Source: Lacrimispora sphenoides
Lineage (GTDB): Bacteria; Bacillota; Clostridia; Lachnospirales; Lachnospiraceae
DNA: 64,000 bases
Assembly: GCF_900105215.1 (NCBI RefSeq)
Contig: NZ_FOIP01000002.1
Location: forward strand, 806,001-870,000
Reading direction: 5' to 3'
Shown here: positions 44,494 to 53,570 of the stretch, piece by piece
Layout: each line of letters opens with the position of its first letter
Position numbering within the stretch: position 1 is the stretch's first letter
Program-made: the position numbers and the translations under genes
The notes under the pieces: generated by a model
The model's database searches: none
What the model was told of the DNA's origin: nothing
Seen by the model: only the letters and a program-made list of their open reading frames with translations

Positions 44494-45255
44494 TTGAAGG
44501 AATTTTTATCCATTGGAGAGATGGGATCACTATTCGGGCTGAATATACAGACCCTGTATTATTATGACAGCATAGACATATTTAAGCCAAGGATGCGGGA
44601 CTTAAAAAACGGCAGGAGAAAATACGAGTTTGACCAGATTTATGAACTGGCAACCATATGCTACATGCGAAAGCTTGGATACTCCCTGGAGGAAATTACA
44701 AAGCAGCGGAGCACACAGCATGCTGGTTCCGCTCTGGATTCCTTAAAGCAGCGTTCAGAGGAGCTTCACAGGCAATGGATGGAGCTGATTTCCATTGATG
44801 AGGCCATTCAGAGAAAACTTCGTTTTATTGAAGAAGAAATGGAAAATATCCGCACGGATGAGATCACCATCCGCCATTTTGAGGACAGGGCCTATCTTGC
44901 CATTGGTGAGGAAGAAATGATCTATCGGCAGAATTCCTTCTATTTTTATCCTACCATTGCCTTTTATCAGGGAGAAGGGAAATATTTCGGAGCTTATTTA
45001 TATCCTTCTGGCGAACCGCTGCCGGAGACCATAAGAAAGGATCAGATCCGTAAAATTCCTGGCGGCGATTTTTTGTGCGGCTATCACCTGGGCTCTTATG
45101 AGACGGTTCCAGCTACCATAGAGCGGATCCGGAACGCTAGACCGGATCTGGAATTTGAAGACCTTACCATTAATTTTAACATTCTGGATCAGTTTGTGGA
45201 AAACCAAAGCTCCAATTACATCACTCATACGCAGATTCGGATATTGAAACCTTAA
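44494..45255 (+). CDS. MerR family regulator of the purine-uptake operon
   Basis: 253 residues. The N-terminal winged helix MerR domain (about 5-75; FLSIGEMGSLFGLNIQTLYY) is followed by a coiled-coil dimer helix (about 80-120) and a C-terminal effector domain of the GyrI/BmrR kind. TTG start with GAGG upstream. Located between the deaminase and the importer genes, it probably senses the imported compound and activates the 19-bp-spacer promoter at 42983. Confidence 0.88.
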   Translation: MKEFLSIGEMGSLFGLNIQTLYYYDSIDIFKPRMRDLKNGRRKYEFDQIYELATICYMRKLGYSLEEITKQRSTQHAGSALDSLKQRSEELHRQWMELISIDEAIQRKLRFIEEEMENIRTDEITIRHFEDRAYLAIGEEEMIYRQNSFYFYPTIAFYQGEGKYFGAYLYPSGEPLPETIRKDQIRKIPGGDFLCGYHLGSYETVPATIERIRNARPDLEFEDLTINFNILDQFVENQSSNYITHTQIRILKP

Positions 45256-45291
45256 CAACTTCGTAATCGACAACAAGAGAGGAGAATCATT

Positions 45292-46365
45292 ATGAAAAAC
45301 TTAAAAAAACTGGCAGCCCTGGTTCTTACCGCTTCCATGGCGGCCGCATCCTTAGCCGGATGCAGTAAAAACACAGAGACAAAAACGGAGACCCCTAAAA
45401 CAACTGAAACAGCTGATACTTCTGATACATCTGAGACTTCTAAAACATCTGAGACCTCTAAAACTTTGAAGGTAGCACTTTGTCTTTCCGGTGCGGCCAA
45501 TGACATGGGCTGGTGCCAGTCCGCCTATGAAGGATTAAAGCTTTTGGAATCCGATTATGGCTGTGAGACTGCCTATACGGAAAATCTGACTCCTGATGAC
45601 ATTGAAGCTGCATTTGCCGATTATGCTGCCAATGGCTTTGACGTAGTGATCGGCCACGGCTATGAGTTCGGCGATCCTGCCATTGAAGTGGCAGAACAGT
45701 ATCCGGATACAAAATTCATTGTAACAGAGGGAGAGGTTTCCGCTGACAATGTAGCTTCCTATGTCACCAAATGCGAAGAAGGCGGTTACATCATGGGAAT
45801 GCTTGCAGCAGGAATGTCAAAAAGCAATAAAATTGGTTTTGTAGGACCCATTCAGGGCTCTTCCCTTGTTAAAATCATGAATGGCTTTGAGGATGGTGCA
45901 AAGTCCGTAAAACCTGATATTGAAGTCCAGACTGCATGGACCGGTTCTTTTACGGATACGGCTCTGGGAAAAGAAGCTGCCCAGGCTATGATCGACAATG
46001 GAGCTGATGTCATCGGCCATTGTGCCAACGAATCCGGTACAGGAGCCATCAATGCGGCAAAGGAAGCAAAGGTTTATGCAACCGGAGATTCCTATGATCA
46101 GAATGGACTGGCTCCGGAAACGGTTCTTTCTTCTTCTGTATACCATATCCCCCATGTGATTGAAGTAGCCTTTCAGACGGTGGCAGACGGAAGCTTTGCA
46201 GGAGGAATCTATGATCTTGGCATGAAGGAAGGCGCAGTGAGCATCGCATCATACCATGAACTGGAGGCCAAAGTCCCGGATGAGGTGAAGGCGGAGATTC
46301 AGAAAAAGGTATTATCCATTGCAGCCGGAGAATTTACGGTAACATGTGATACAAAGATCAGATAG
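45292..46365 (+). CDS. BMP family ABC-transporter substrate-binding lipoprotein
   Basis: 357 residues. A lipoprotein signal with lipobox LAGC (Cys24) is followed by a Thr/Ser/Glu linker and a BMP/PnrA (TmpC) domain that binds nucleosides or purines (LCLSGAANDMGWCQSAYEG, GSFTDTALGKEAAQAMIDNG). It delivers the ligand to the three membrane and ATPase components encoded directly downstream. Acts on the outer face of the membrane. Confidence 0.93.
   Translation: MKNLKKLAALVLTASMAAASLAGCSKNTETKTETPKTTETADTSDTSETSKTSETSKTLKVALCLSGAANDMGWCQSAYEGLKLLESDYGCETAYTENLTPDDIEAAFADYAANGFDVVIGHGYEFGDPAIEVAEQYPDTKFIVTEGEVSADNVASYVTKCEEGGYIMGMLAAGMSKSNKIGFVGPIQGSSLVKIMNGFEDGAKSVKPDIEVQTAWTGSFTDTALGKEAAQAMIDNGADVIGHCANESGTGAINAAKEAKVYATGDSYDQNGLAPETVLSSSVYHIPHVIEVAFQTVADGSFAGGIYDLGMKEGAVSIASYHELEAKVPDEVKAEIQKKVLSIAAGEFTVTCDTKIR
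45427..45462 (+). repeat. Two tandem 18-bp units in the lipoprotein linker
   Basis: ACATCTGAGACTTCTAAA and ACATCTGAGACCTCTAAA lie head to tail (one mismatch) and encode TSETSK repeats of the surface linker. Confidence 0.75.
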
Positions 46366-46376
46366 GGAGTATTCAT

Positions 46377-47906
46377 ATGCCATTATTGGAAATGAAACAT
46401 ATTACAAAGGCATTTTCCGGAGTGTATGCCAATGAGGATATCAACCTCTCCGTAGAAAAAGGGGAGATCCATGCCTTACTTGGGGAGAACGGAGCCGGGA
46501 AGACTACGCTGATGAACATATTATTTGGCATTTACCAGTCTGATGGCGGGGAAATTTTCTACAAAGGAGAAGCGGTCCGGTTTAAGTCTCCAGCTGATGC
46601 CATAAGCCATGGTATCGGCATGGTCCATCAGCATTTTTCTCTCGTAAACCGGATGACAGTGCTTGACAATATCATTCTGGGATCTGGCAGCAGGAAAGAG
46701 GTTCTTAACAGAAAACAGGCCTCAGAAGAGATCTGCCTGCTGGCGGAAAAGTACGGCCTTTTTGTAAAGCCTGATGAACCGGTTTATAGCCTTTCCGTAG
46801 GAGAACAGCAGAGGGTGGAGATTTTAAAAGCACTGTACCGAAAGGCGGACCTGCTCATTTTAGATGAACCCACAGGAGTTTTGACTCCTCAGGAAACAGA
46901 AAACTTCTTTCATGTGTTAAGGCGGTTAAAGGCTGAAGGCCATGGCATCATCATCATTACCCATCGCTTAAGTGAGATCATGGCGATCAGCGACAGAGTT
47001 ACCATTTTAAGGGATGGAAAGGCGGTTAAGGATCTGGTCACATCAGATACCACGCCGGAGGAATTATCTGCCTTTATGATAGGCAGGCCCCTTTCCCCTA
47101 AAACGGAAAACAGGAAAAAGGCATCAAAGGAAGCAGCATTAAGCCTTGAAGGCGTTTCTTTATCAAAAAAACGGGCCGGCAAAAAGGCGCTGGATCATAT
47201 CTGTCTTACGGTTTATAAAGGGGAAATCCTTGGAATTGCCGGAGTGGAAGGAAACGGACAAAAGGAGCTTGCCGAGGTTATCACAGGAATCCGTAAGCAT
47301 ACGGAGGGAACCATCACATTTGACGGGAAAGCAATTGACAGCCGGTCTGTGAGAGAGCGTTTTCATAGTGGCATCTCTTATATATCCGATGACCGTCACA
47401 TGGATAGTCTGGTTGTAGACATGACGGTAACAGAAAATATGATCCTGCGCACCTACAACCGTCTGCCTTTTTCAAAAAAATGGATTCTGGATCATAAAAA
47501 GTCGGAGAACCGGGCTTTAGAAGCCATAGAAGAGTATGGAATCCGAACATCGGGAAAAAGCGGGGCCAGGACGCCGGTCAAGCTTATGAGCGGCGGAAAT
47601 CAGCAGAAGGTGATCTTATCCCGTGAGATATCGAAAGAGGCCAGGCTTATTGTAGCCAGCCAGCCTACCAGAGGATTGGACATCGGAGCAACAGAATTTG
47701 TACATCAGACTTTGATCAGGCAGAAGAACCAGGGAAAAAGTGTTTTGCTCATTTCAGCTGATTTAGATGAGATCCTTTCCTTAAGCGACCGGATTGCAGT
47801 GATGTTTGAAGGTCGGATTATGGGGATTCTTAACAGGGAAGAAGCGGATGTATTTAAAATTGGACTTTATATGGGCGGAGTGACGGAAATAGGAGGAAGG
47901 CCATGA
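46377..47906 (+). CDS. Nucleoside-type ABC importer, tandem ATPase
   Basis: 509-residue protein with two fused ABC domains (NupO/XylG type). The first has a full Walker A (GENGAGKTTLMN), signature YSLSVGEQQRVEIL and Walker B LLILDEPTGVLTP. The second has the degenerate Walker A GVEGNGQKEL and signature MSGGNQQKVILSREI usual for this group. It overlaps the first permease gene by 4 nt. Confidence 0.94.
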   Translation: MPLLEMKHITKAFSGVYANEDINLSVEKGEIHALLGENGAGKTTLMNILFGIYQSDGGEIFYKGEAVRFKSPADAISHGIGMVHQHFSLVNRMTVLDNIILGSGSRKEVLNRKQASEEICLLAEKYGLFVKPDEPVYSLSVGEQQRVEILKALYRKADLLILDEPTGVLTPQETENFFHVLRRLKAEGHGIIIITHRLSEIMAISDRVTILRDGKAVKDLVTSDTTPEELSAFMIGRPLSPKTENRKKASKEAALSLEGVSLSKKRAGKKALDHICLTVYKGEILGIAGVEGNGQKELAEVITGIRKHTEGTITFDGKAIDSRSVRERFHSGISYISDDRHMDSLVVDMTVTENMILRTYNRLPFSKKWILDHKKSENRALEAIEEYGIRTSGKSGARTPVKLMSGGNQQKVILSREISKEARLIVASQPTRGLDIGATEFVHQTLIRQKNQGKSVLLISADLDEILSLSDRIAVMFEGRIMGILNREEADVFKIGLYMGGVTEIGGRP

Positions 47907-48937
47907 ATCACATGAAAAAATGGAAGGCAATGGAAGTCATGGAGATCGCGCTCCTTTCCATTGCAATGGCGGCCATCCTTATCATCTTATCAGGGGCCGA
48001 TCCTCTTACGGCAGGCCGGATGTTTTTTAATGGAATCTTCGGCAATGTGAGCGGATTCGGGGAAGTGTTTGTAAAAGCGACTCCTTTGATTCTCACCGGA
48101 CTTGGCTGCTCGGTGGCGTTTCGGACCGGCTTTTTTAATATCGGTGCAGAGGGACAATTCTACATAGGAGCTCTTGCGTCTGCCTGGGTGGCTTTAAATG
48201 CCACTGGTGTGACCGGGGTTTTTCGGATCATCCTTGCGATTGGCTGCGGCTTTCTCTTTGGCGGTTTATGGGCTCTGATAGCAGCCATATTAAAGGCAAA
48301 GCTTGGAATATCAGAAATTATATGCACCATTATGCTTAACTATATTTCCATGAACCTTTTGGGCATCGCAGTCCGCACCTTTCTCATGGATCCGGCGGGA
48401 AGCATTCCCCAATCTGAAAAGATAGATGCATCTGTCACGCTTTTACGCTTCTTAAAACCAACCAGAGTACATACGGGCATCTTTATAGCCCTGGGAGCCG
48501 TGTTATTTGTATGGTTTCTTATGGAAAAGACGACCTCAGGTTATGAATTCAAAGCGGTGGGCTTTAATAAACGGGCAGCAGCATGCAGCGGCATTTCTGT
48601 GGTGAAGAACATAATCCTGTCAGCGGTATTAAGCGGAGGCCTTGCAGGAATTGCGGGAGCTGTGGAGGTATTGGGAGTTCAGAAGAAGCTGCTTGAAGGA
48701 ATCTCAGGTGGCTGCGGCTATACGGCAATCCTCATAACTCTTTTGGCCTTTAACCATCCGGGCGGCGTACTTTTGGTTTCTGTTTTATTTGCGGCTCTGG
48801 AAGTTGGGGCAAACTCCATGCAGAGGCAGATGGGAGTTCCCTCTGCGATCGTAGATTTTCTCATTGGATTTATCGTTCTGCTTATACTGGGCAGGGAGCT
48901 TCTGACTGGAAAAATGAGAGCAAAGGAGGAGAAATAG
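47903..48937 (+). CDS. ABC importer permease (NupP-like)
   Basis: 344 residues with about nine transmembrane helices. The family signature region GFFNIGAEGQFYIGALAS is near residue 75 and the EAA-like loop is VGFNKRAAACSGI. It pairs with the next gene to form the channel. Overlaps the ATPase gene upstream; its stop abuts the next start. Confidence 0.92.
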   Translation: MNHMKKWKAMEVMEIALLSIAMAAILIILSGADPLTAGRMFFNGIFGNVSGFGEVFVKATPLILTGLGCSVAFRTGFFNIGAEGQFYIGALASAWVALNATGVTGVFRIILAIGCGFLFGGLWALIAAILKAKLGISEIICTIMLNYISMNLLGIAVRTFLMDPAGSIPQSEKIDASVTLLRFLKPTRVHTGIFIALGAVLFVWFLMEKTTSGYEFKAVGFNKRAAACSGISVVKNIILSAVLSGGLAGIAGAVEVLGVQKKLLEGISGGCGYTAILITLLAFNHPGGVLLVSVLFAALEVGANSMQRQMGVPSAIVDFLIGFIVLLILGRELLTGKMRAKEEK

Positions 48938-49879
48938 ATGATGCATCAGATTTTAACCGCCAGCTTTCTGACTGCCTTTTTATCGGCAGCAGTGCGAATG
49001 GCTGTACCTCTTGCCTATGCGGGGCTTGGGGAGACGATATCGGAAAAGTGCGGAATACTGAACATCGGAATGGAGGGCGTCATGCTTTCCGGCGCTTTTT
49101 TCTCCTTTGCAGGTACATTTTTCTCAGGAAGCATTCTTGTAGGGCTTCTTTGCGGTATGGCAGGGGGAGCGGCTGTCAGTATGCTTCATGGAGTTTTGTC
49201 AGTCAGGCTGTCCAAGGACCAGTCGGTCAGCGGGATCGCCATTAATATTTTTATACTTGGTGTTACCAGCTTCCTGTATAAACTGATGTCCGGCGGACAG
49301 TCCTACCAACAGATCGAGCCTTTGTTAAAAGTGCGGATACCGTTGCTTGCCGACATTCCTCTCATTGGCAATGCTCTTTTTAATCAGGATATTCTAACTT
49401 ATCTGATATATTTTCTGGTCATGGGAGTATCATTTTTTTATAAGAAGACAAACACCGGGCTTTCCTTTGCCGCCATCGGTGAAAGTCCCCGTGCCGCGGA
49501 TTCAGCCGGGATACCGGTTTACCGGTACCAATACATCTCCATGGTGTTAAACGGAATTCTGGGCGGAATTGGGGGCGCTTATCTGGTCTTGGTACAGGTA
49601 GGGAATTTTTCGGAAAATATGACATCAGGACGAGGATATATCGCTCTGGCGGCTGTCATCTTAGGACGTTATCTTCCCTTTGGAATGTTGGGAGCTGCTT
49701 TTTTGTTCGGTGCTGCCAATGCGCTGCAGATCCGTCTTCAGGCGGTGGGAGTGCCCCTTCCTTCCCAGGCATTGTCCATGCTTCCTTATCTGATTACATT
49801 AGCAGCCCTGCTTGGCTCCGCCCACAAGAATCATGGGCCGGAAAGCCTTGGGAAGCCTTATGTGCGCGGTGCAAGATAA
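48938..49879 (+). CDS. ABC importer permease (NupQ-like)
   Basis: 313 residues, about eight to nine transmembrane helices. CGILNIGMEGVMLSGAFFSF and AIGESPRAADSAGIP match the second permease of BMP-type nucleoside importers. Last gene of the operon that begins at 43066; a terminator follows. Confidence 0.92.
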   Translation: MMHQILTASFLTAFLSAAVRMAVPLAYAGLGETISEKCGILNIGMEGVMLSGAFFSFAGTFFSGSILVGLLCGMAGGAAVSMLHGVLSVRLSKDQSVSGIAINIFILGVTSFLYKLMSGGQSYQQIEPLLKVRIPLLADIPLIGNALFNQDILTYLIYFLVMGVSFFYKKTNTGLSFAAIGESPRAADSAGIPVYRYQYISMVLNGILGGIGGAYLVLVQVGNFSENMTSGRGYIALAAVILGRYLPFGMLGAAFLFGAANALQIRLQAVGVPLPSQALSMLPYLITLAALLGSAHKNHGPESLGKPYVRGAR

Positions 49880-49895
49880 AGATTTTCCTCTTAAT

Positions 49896-49941
49896 GAAAA
49901 CGCTTGAAATCTTACTTTGTAAGAATTTAAGCGTTTTTTTA
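49896..49941 (+). terminator. Terminator of the purine-uptake operon
   Basis: AAAACGCTTGAAATCTTA pairs with TAAGAATTTAAGCGTTTT and runs into a T-tract. Confidence 0.83.
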
Positions 49942-49996
49942 ATAATTAATTTTCTAGCAATTGTTTGGAAATGATAAAAGAAAAAAGTCATTAGAA

Positions 49997-50049
49997 AACG
50001 AATATTTTGTGTATCGGTAGTTGAAATTAACTATATGTTGTGGTATATT
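49997..50049 (+). promoter_or_regulatory. nrdAB promoter with paired NrdR boxes
   Basis: TTGAAA (50021), 17-bp spacer, TATATT (50044). Box 1 AACGAATATTTTGTGT (49997-50012) and box 2 TAACTATATGTTGTGG (50028-50043) resemble the NrdR consensus ACACWATATATWGTGT at about 12 and 11 of 16 positions. Their starts are 31 bp apart, the three-turn spacing known for NrdR, and box 2 fills the promoter spacer. Confidence 0.65.
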
Positions 50050-50115
50050 TTTACATATGAGATCCAATAACAGTTATTGATACTAATATAAAACATGGAA
50101 TGGCAGGAATTATGA

Positions 50116-52374
50116 ATGGACAAGACAGATGGAAAAAAGGAAATTCTGAAATATTTTAAAGAGGTGCCGGAGCTTGATGGCGTTTTAGAGGGAATCCGGA
50201 AGGATTGGGGTTTTTCACCATATGATTTGGAACACCTCTCCGTAAAATTCACAGGGTTCTGTAAGAAAAATATGAGCCTGGGAGAACGGTTTGAGGCGCT
50301 CATCCAGGCGGCTGTGGAGCTGACGACCCAGGAGACCCCGAACTGGGAGTATATAGGGGCCAGGCTCTCCATGCTGCGTTATGAAACCAGGTTAAAGGAA
50401 GAGCTGGATCGCAGAAAGATTGGAAGCTTTTATGATAAAATTCGCTTTCTGACAGAGGATGGGCTTTATGGGGATTACATTCTGGAGAATTACAAGAAGG
50501 AAGAAATTGACCGGTATGAAAGCTATATGGTTCAGAACAGAAATCATCTGTTTAATTATTCTGGGCTGGAATTGCTGCTTAACCGGTACGTGATCCGCAG
50601 CCGGCAGAATGCGCCTTTAGAGTCACCACAGGAAATGTTTCTAGGAATTGCCATGCATCTTGCCATGCTGGAAAAGGATGACCGGGATACTTGGGTAAAA
50701 CGGTTTTATGATATGCTAAGTACTTTGAAGGTCACCATGGCAACGCCCACCCTCTCAAACGCCAGAAAGCCTTACCATCAGCTTTCCTCCTGTTTTATCG
50801 ATACCGTACCGGACAGTCTGGATGGCATTTACCGGAGCATTGACAGCTTTGCAAAGGTCAGTAAGTTCGGAGGGGGCATGGGGCTTTATTTCGGTAAGGT
50901 CCGCGCCGCAGGGAGTGCGATCCGTGGCTTTAAGGGAGCTGCAGGAGGCGTGATCCGTTGGATCAAGCTGGCCAATGATACGGCTGTGGCAGTGGACCAG
51001 CTGGGGGTACGGCAGGGAGCTGTAGCGGTTTATTTAGATGTCTGGCACAAGGATCTTCCGGAGTTTTTAACACTCAGGACCAATAACGGAGACGACCGCA
51101 TGAAGGCCCATGATGTTTTCCCGGCTGTCTGTTATCCCAACCTGTTTTGGAAGCAGGCAAAAGAGAACATAGAAGGGGACTGGTATTTAATGTGCCCCCA
51201 TGAGATTCTGACGATAAAGGGCTGGGCATTGGAGGATTCTTATGGAGCCCAGTGGGAGGAACGATATCTGGACTGTGTGAATGACAGCCGTATCCACAAG
51301 CGGATCATTCCTATTAAAGATATCATCCGTCTGGTATTAAAGAGCGCTGTGGAAACAGGAACTCCCTTTACCTTTAACCGGGATATCGTCAATGAAGCCA
51401 ATCCAAACAGCCACAGCGGCATCATTTACTGCAGCAATCTGTGTACGGAAATAGCTCAGAATATGAGCGGGGTGGAACAGGTGGACCAGCAGATACAGAC
51501 AGTGGACGGGGAGACCGTGGTGGTTACCGTAACAAAGCCGGGAGACTTTGTTGTGTGCAACCTGGCCAGTCTTTCCCTGGGGAATATTGATCTTAAGGAT
51601 ACAAAAGAGCTTACAGAGCTTACTAGAAGTGCGGTACGTGCTTTGGACAATGTCATTGATTTGAATTTTTTCCCCGTGCCCTATGCAAAGGTCACCAACC
51701 TCCGTTACCGCCCGGTGGGACTTGGAGTAAGCGGATATCATCACATGCTGGCAAAGAACGGAATCTCCTGGGAGTCAGAGGAGCATCTTGAATTTGCGGA
51801 CAAGGTGTTTGAGGCAATCAATTATGCGGCAATTGAAGCAAGCTGTGATTTTGCCGGGGAAAAGGGAAGATATGATCTGTATGAAGGAAGTGAATGGCAG
51901 ACAGGGGCATATTTTGACAAACGGGGATATTTTTCAGAGAAGTGGAAGGGCCTTCGGGAAAAAGTAGCAGCCAATGGCATGAGAAATGGCTGGCTCATTG
52001 CCATAGCGCCTACCAGCAGCACCAGCATGATCGCCGGTACCACGGCCGGGCTTGACCCTGTTATGAACCGGTATTATCTTGAGGAAAAAAAGAACGGCTT
52101 GGTTCCCCGGGTAGCCCCGGACTTAACGCCTGAAACATTCTGGAAATATAAAAATGCTCATTACATTGATCAGAGATGGTCCGTAAGGGCGGCGGGAATC
52201 CGCCAGCGCCATGTGGACCAGGCCCAGAGCATGAACCTTTATATAACCAATGATTACACCCTTCGTCAGGTACTGGAGTTATATATCCTGGCCTGGGAAA
52301 AGGGAGTGAAAACCATTTACTACGTCCGTTCCAAAAGCCTGGAAGTGGATGAATGCGAGGCCTGCTCCAGCTGA
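50116..52374 (+). CDS. nrdA: Class I ribonucleotide reductase, alpha subunit
   Basis: 752-residue catalytic subunit reducing ribonucleotides to deoxyribonucleotides. Visible: LSSCFIDTVPDSLDGIY (redox Cys), the SNLCTEIAQN motif with the thiyl-radical Cys, FFPVPYAKVTNLRYRPVGLG, APTSSTSMIAGTTAGLDP, and the C-terminal shuttle pair in DECEACSS. No N-terminal ATP-cone is evident, so the overall-activity site may be absent. nrdB follows after 46 nt. Confidence 0.95.
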   Translation: MDKTDGKKEILKYFKEVPELDGVLEGIRKDWGFSPYDLEHLSVKFTGFCKKNMSLGERFEALIQAAVELTTQETPNWEYIGARLSMLRYETRLKEELDRRKIGSFYDKIRFLTEDGLYGDYILENYKKEEIDRYESYMVQNRNHLFNYSGLELLLNRYVIRSRQNAPLESPQEMFLGIAMHLAMLEKDDRDTWVKRFYDMLSTLKVTMATPTLSNARKPYHQLSSCFIDTVPDSLDGIYRSIDSFAKVSKFGGGMGLYFGKVRAAGSAIRGFKGAAGGVIRWIKLANDTAVAVDQLGVRQGAVAVYLDVWHKDLPEFLTLRTNNGDDRMKAHDVFPAVCYPNLFWKQAKENIEGDWYLMCPHEILTIKGWALEDSYGAQWEERYLDCVNDSRIHKRIIPIKDIIRLVLKSAVETGTPFTFNRDIVNEANPNSHSGIIYCSNLCTEIAQNMSGVEQVDQQIQTVDGETVVVTVTKPGDFVVCNLASLSLGNIDLKDTKELTELTRSAVRALDNVIDLNFFPVPYAKVTNLRYRPVGLGVSGYHHMLAKNGISWESEEHLEFADKVFEAINYAAIEASCDFAGEKGRYDLYEGSEWQTGAYFDKRGYFSEKWKGLREKVAANGMRNGWLIAIAPTSSTSMIAGTTAGLDPVMNRYYLEEKKNGLVPRVAPDLTPETFWKYKNAHYIDQRWSVRAAGIRQRHVDQAQSMNLYITNDYTLRQVLELYILAWEKGVKTIYYVRSKSLEVDECEACSS

Positions 52375-52420
52375 CAAAACGGTTGAGAATAATAAAACAA
52401 GAGAGTGCGGAGAAAACGAT

Positions 52421-53464
52421 ATGGAACAATTAAAAAAAAGACCCCTTTTTCATCCGGATGGGGAGATTGAGGTAAGAAAACGGCGGATGATCAACGGCAA
52501 CACTACGAACCTCAATGATTTTAACAATATGAAATACACCTGGGTCAGCGACTGGTACCGGCAGGCCATGAATAATTTCTGGATTCCTGAGGAAATTAAT
52601 CTAAGCAGAGACAGGAAGGATTATCCCTTATTAAGTCCACAGGAACGGAGGGCTTATGATAAGATATTATCCTTTCTGGTGTTTTTGGACAGCATCCAGA
52701 CCGCTAATCTGCCGGCCCTTGGAGAATATGTGACGGCCAATGAGATCAATCTCTGTCTTTCCATTCAAACCTTTCAGGAGGCAGTGCACAGCCAGAGTTA
52801 CAGTTATATGCTGGATACCATCTGCGAGCCTCAGACTCGGAATGAGGTGCTCTATCAGTGGAAGAGCGACCCTCATCTTCTTGCGCGCAATACCTTTATC
52901 GGGGATCTGTATAATGAATTCCAAAAGGACAAGAGCGCATTTGCTTTTATGAAGGCGGTTGTGGCTAATTTTATTCTGGAAGGTGTGTATTTTTACAGCG
53001 GATTCATGTTTTTCTATAACCTTGGGCGGAATCATAAAATGACCGGTTCCTCCCAGGAGATTCGTTACATCAACAGAGATGAGAACACTCATTTATGGCT
53101 GTTCCGCAATATCATTCTGGAACTGATGAAGGAAGAGCCGGAGTTGTTTACCAGAGAACGGATAGAAGTTTACCGGAGTATGATAAGAGAAGGTTGTGAG
53201 CAGGAGATCGCCTGGGGATGCTATGCCATTGGAGATGAGGTTCCCGGACTTACAAAAGAAATGATTACAGACTATATCATGTATCTGGGAAACTTACGCT
53301 GTGCAAGCCTTGGCTGGGAGCGGATTTATGAGGGCCATGACAGGGAGCCGGAAAGTATGCTGTGGGTCAACCAGTACAGCAATGCCAATCTGATCAAAAC
53401 GGATTTTTTTGAAGCGAAAAGCACGGCATATGCAAAAAGCAGCGCTCTGGTGGATGATCTGTAG
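52421..53464 (+). CDS. nrdB: Class I ribonucleotide reductase, beta subunit
   Basis: 347-residue radical-generating subunit. All metal ligands are present: Asp in FLDSIQTANL, Glu/His in TFQEAVHSQSYSYM, Glu in NFILEGVYFYSGF, and Glu/His in NRDENTHLWLF. The Tyr four residues after the first His (HSQSY) fits the stable tyrosyl radical. I start at 52421 where GGAG precedes; the upstream extension overlaps nrdA. An oxygen-dependent enzyme in an anaerobe suggests use under microaerobic conditions, or Mn-type activation. Confidence 0.94.
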   Translation: MEQLKKRPLFHPDGEIEVRKRRMINGNTTNLNDFNNMKYTWVSDWYRQAMNNFWIPEEINLSRDRKDYPLLSPQERRAYDKILSFLVFLDSIQTANLPALGEYVTANEINLCLSIQTFQEAVHSQSYSYMLDTICEPQTRNEVLYQWKSDPHLLARNTFIGDLYNEFQKDKSAFAFMKAVVANFILEGVYFYSGFMFFYNLGRNHKMTGSSQEIRYINRDENTHLWLFRNIILELMKEEPELFTRERIEVYRSMIREGCEQEIAWGCYAIGDEVPGLTKEMITDYIMYLGNLRCASLGWERIYEGHDREPESMLWVNQYSNANLIKTDFFEAKSTAYAKSSALVDDL

Positions 53465-53511
53465 TAAGCGAAGGTCCGCCTAAAAAAAGTTTGTGATTTT
53501 AATAATAATAA

Positions 53512-53540
53512 TTGTTTTTATTTTAACGATGTGTTATAAT
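53512..53540 (+). promoter_or_regulatory. nox promoter with Rex-like operator
   Basis: TTGTTT (53512), 17-bp spacer, TATAAT (53535). TTGTTTT-TATT-TTAACGA (53512-53529) matches the clostridial Rex consensus TTGTTAA-N4-TTAACAA at 11 of 14 fixed positions and covers the -35 box. Confidence 0.55.
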
Positions 53541-53570
53541 TAAGAAAAACAATTCTTAAGGAGGCTATTT

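Noticed and set aside
45427-45462. Short tandem units as part of a CRISPR-like or mobile repeat
   Set aside because: They are in-frame coding repeats of a lipoprotein linker.
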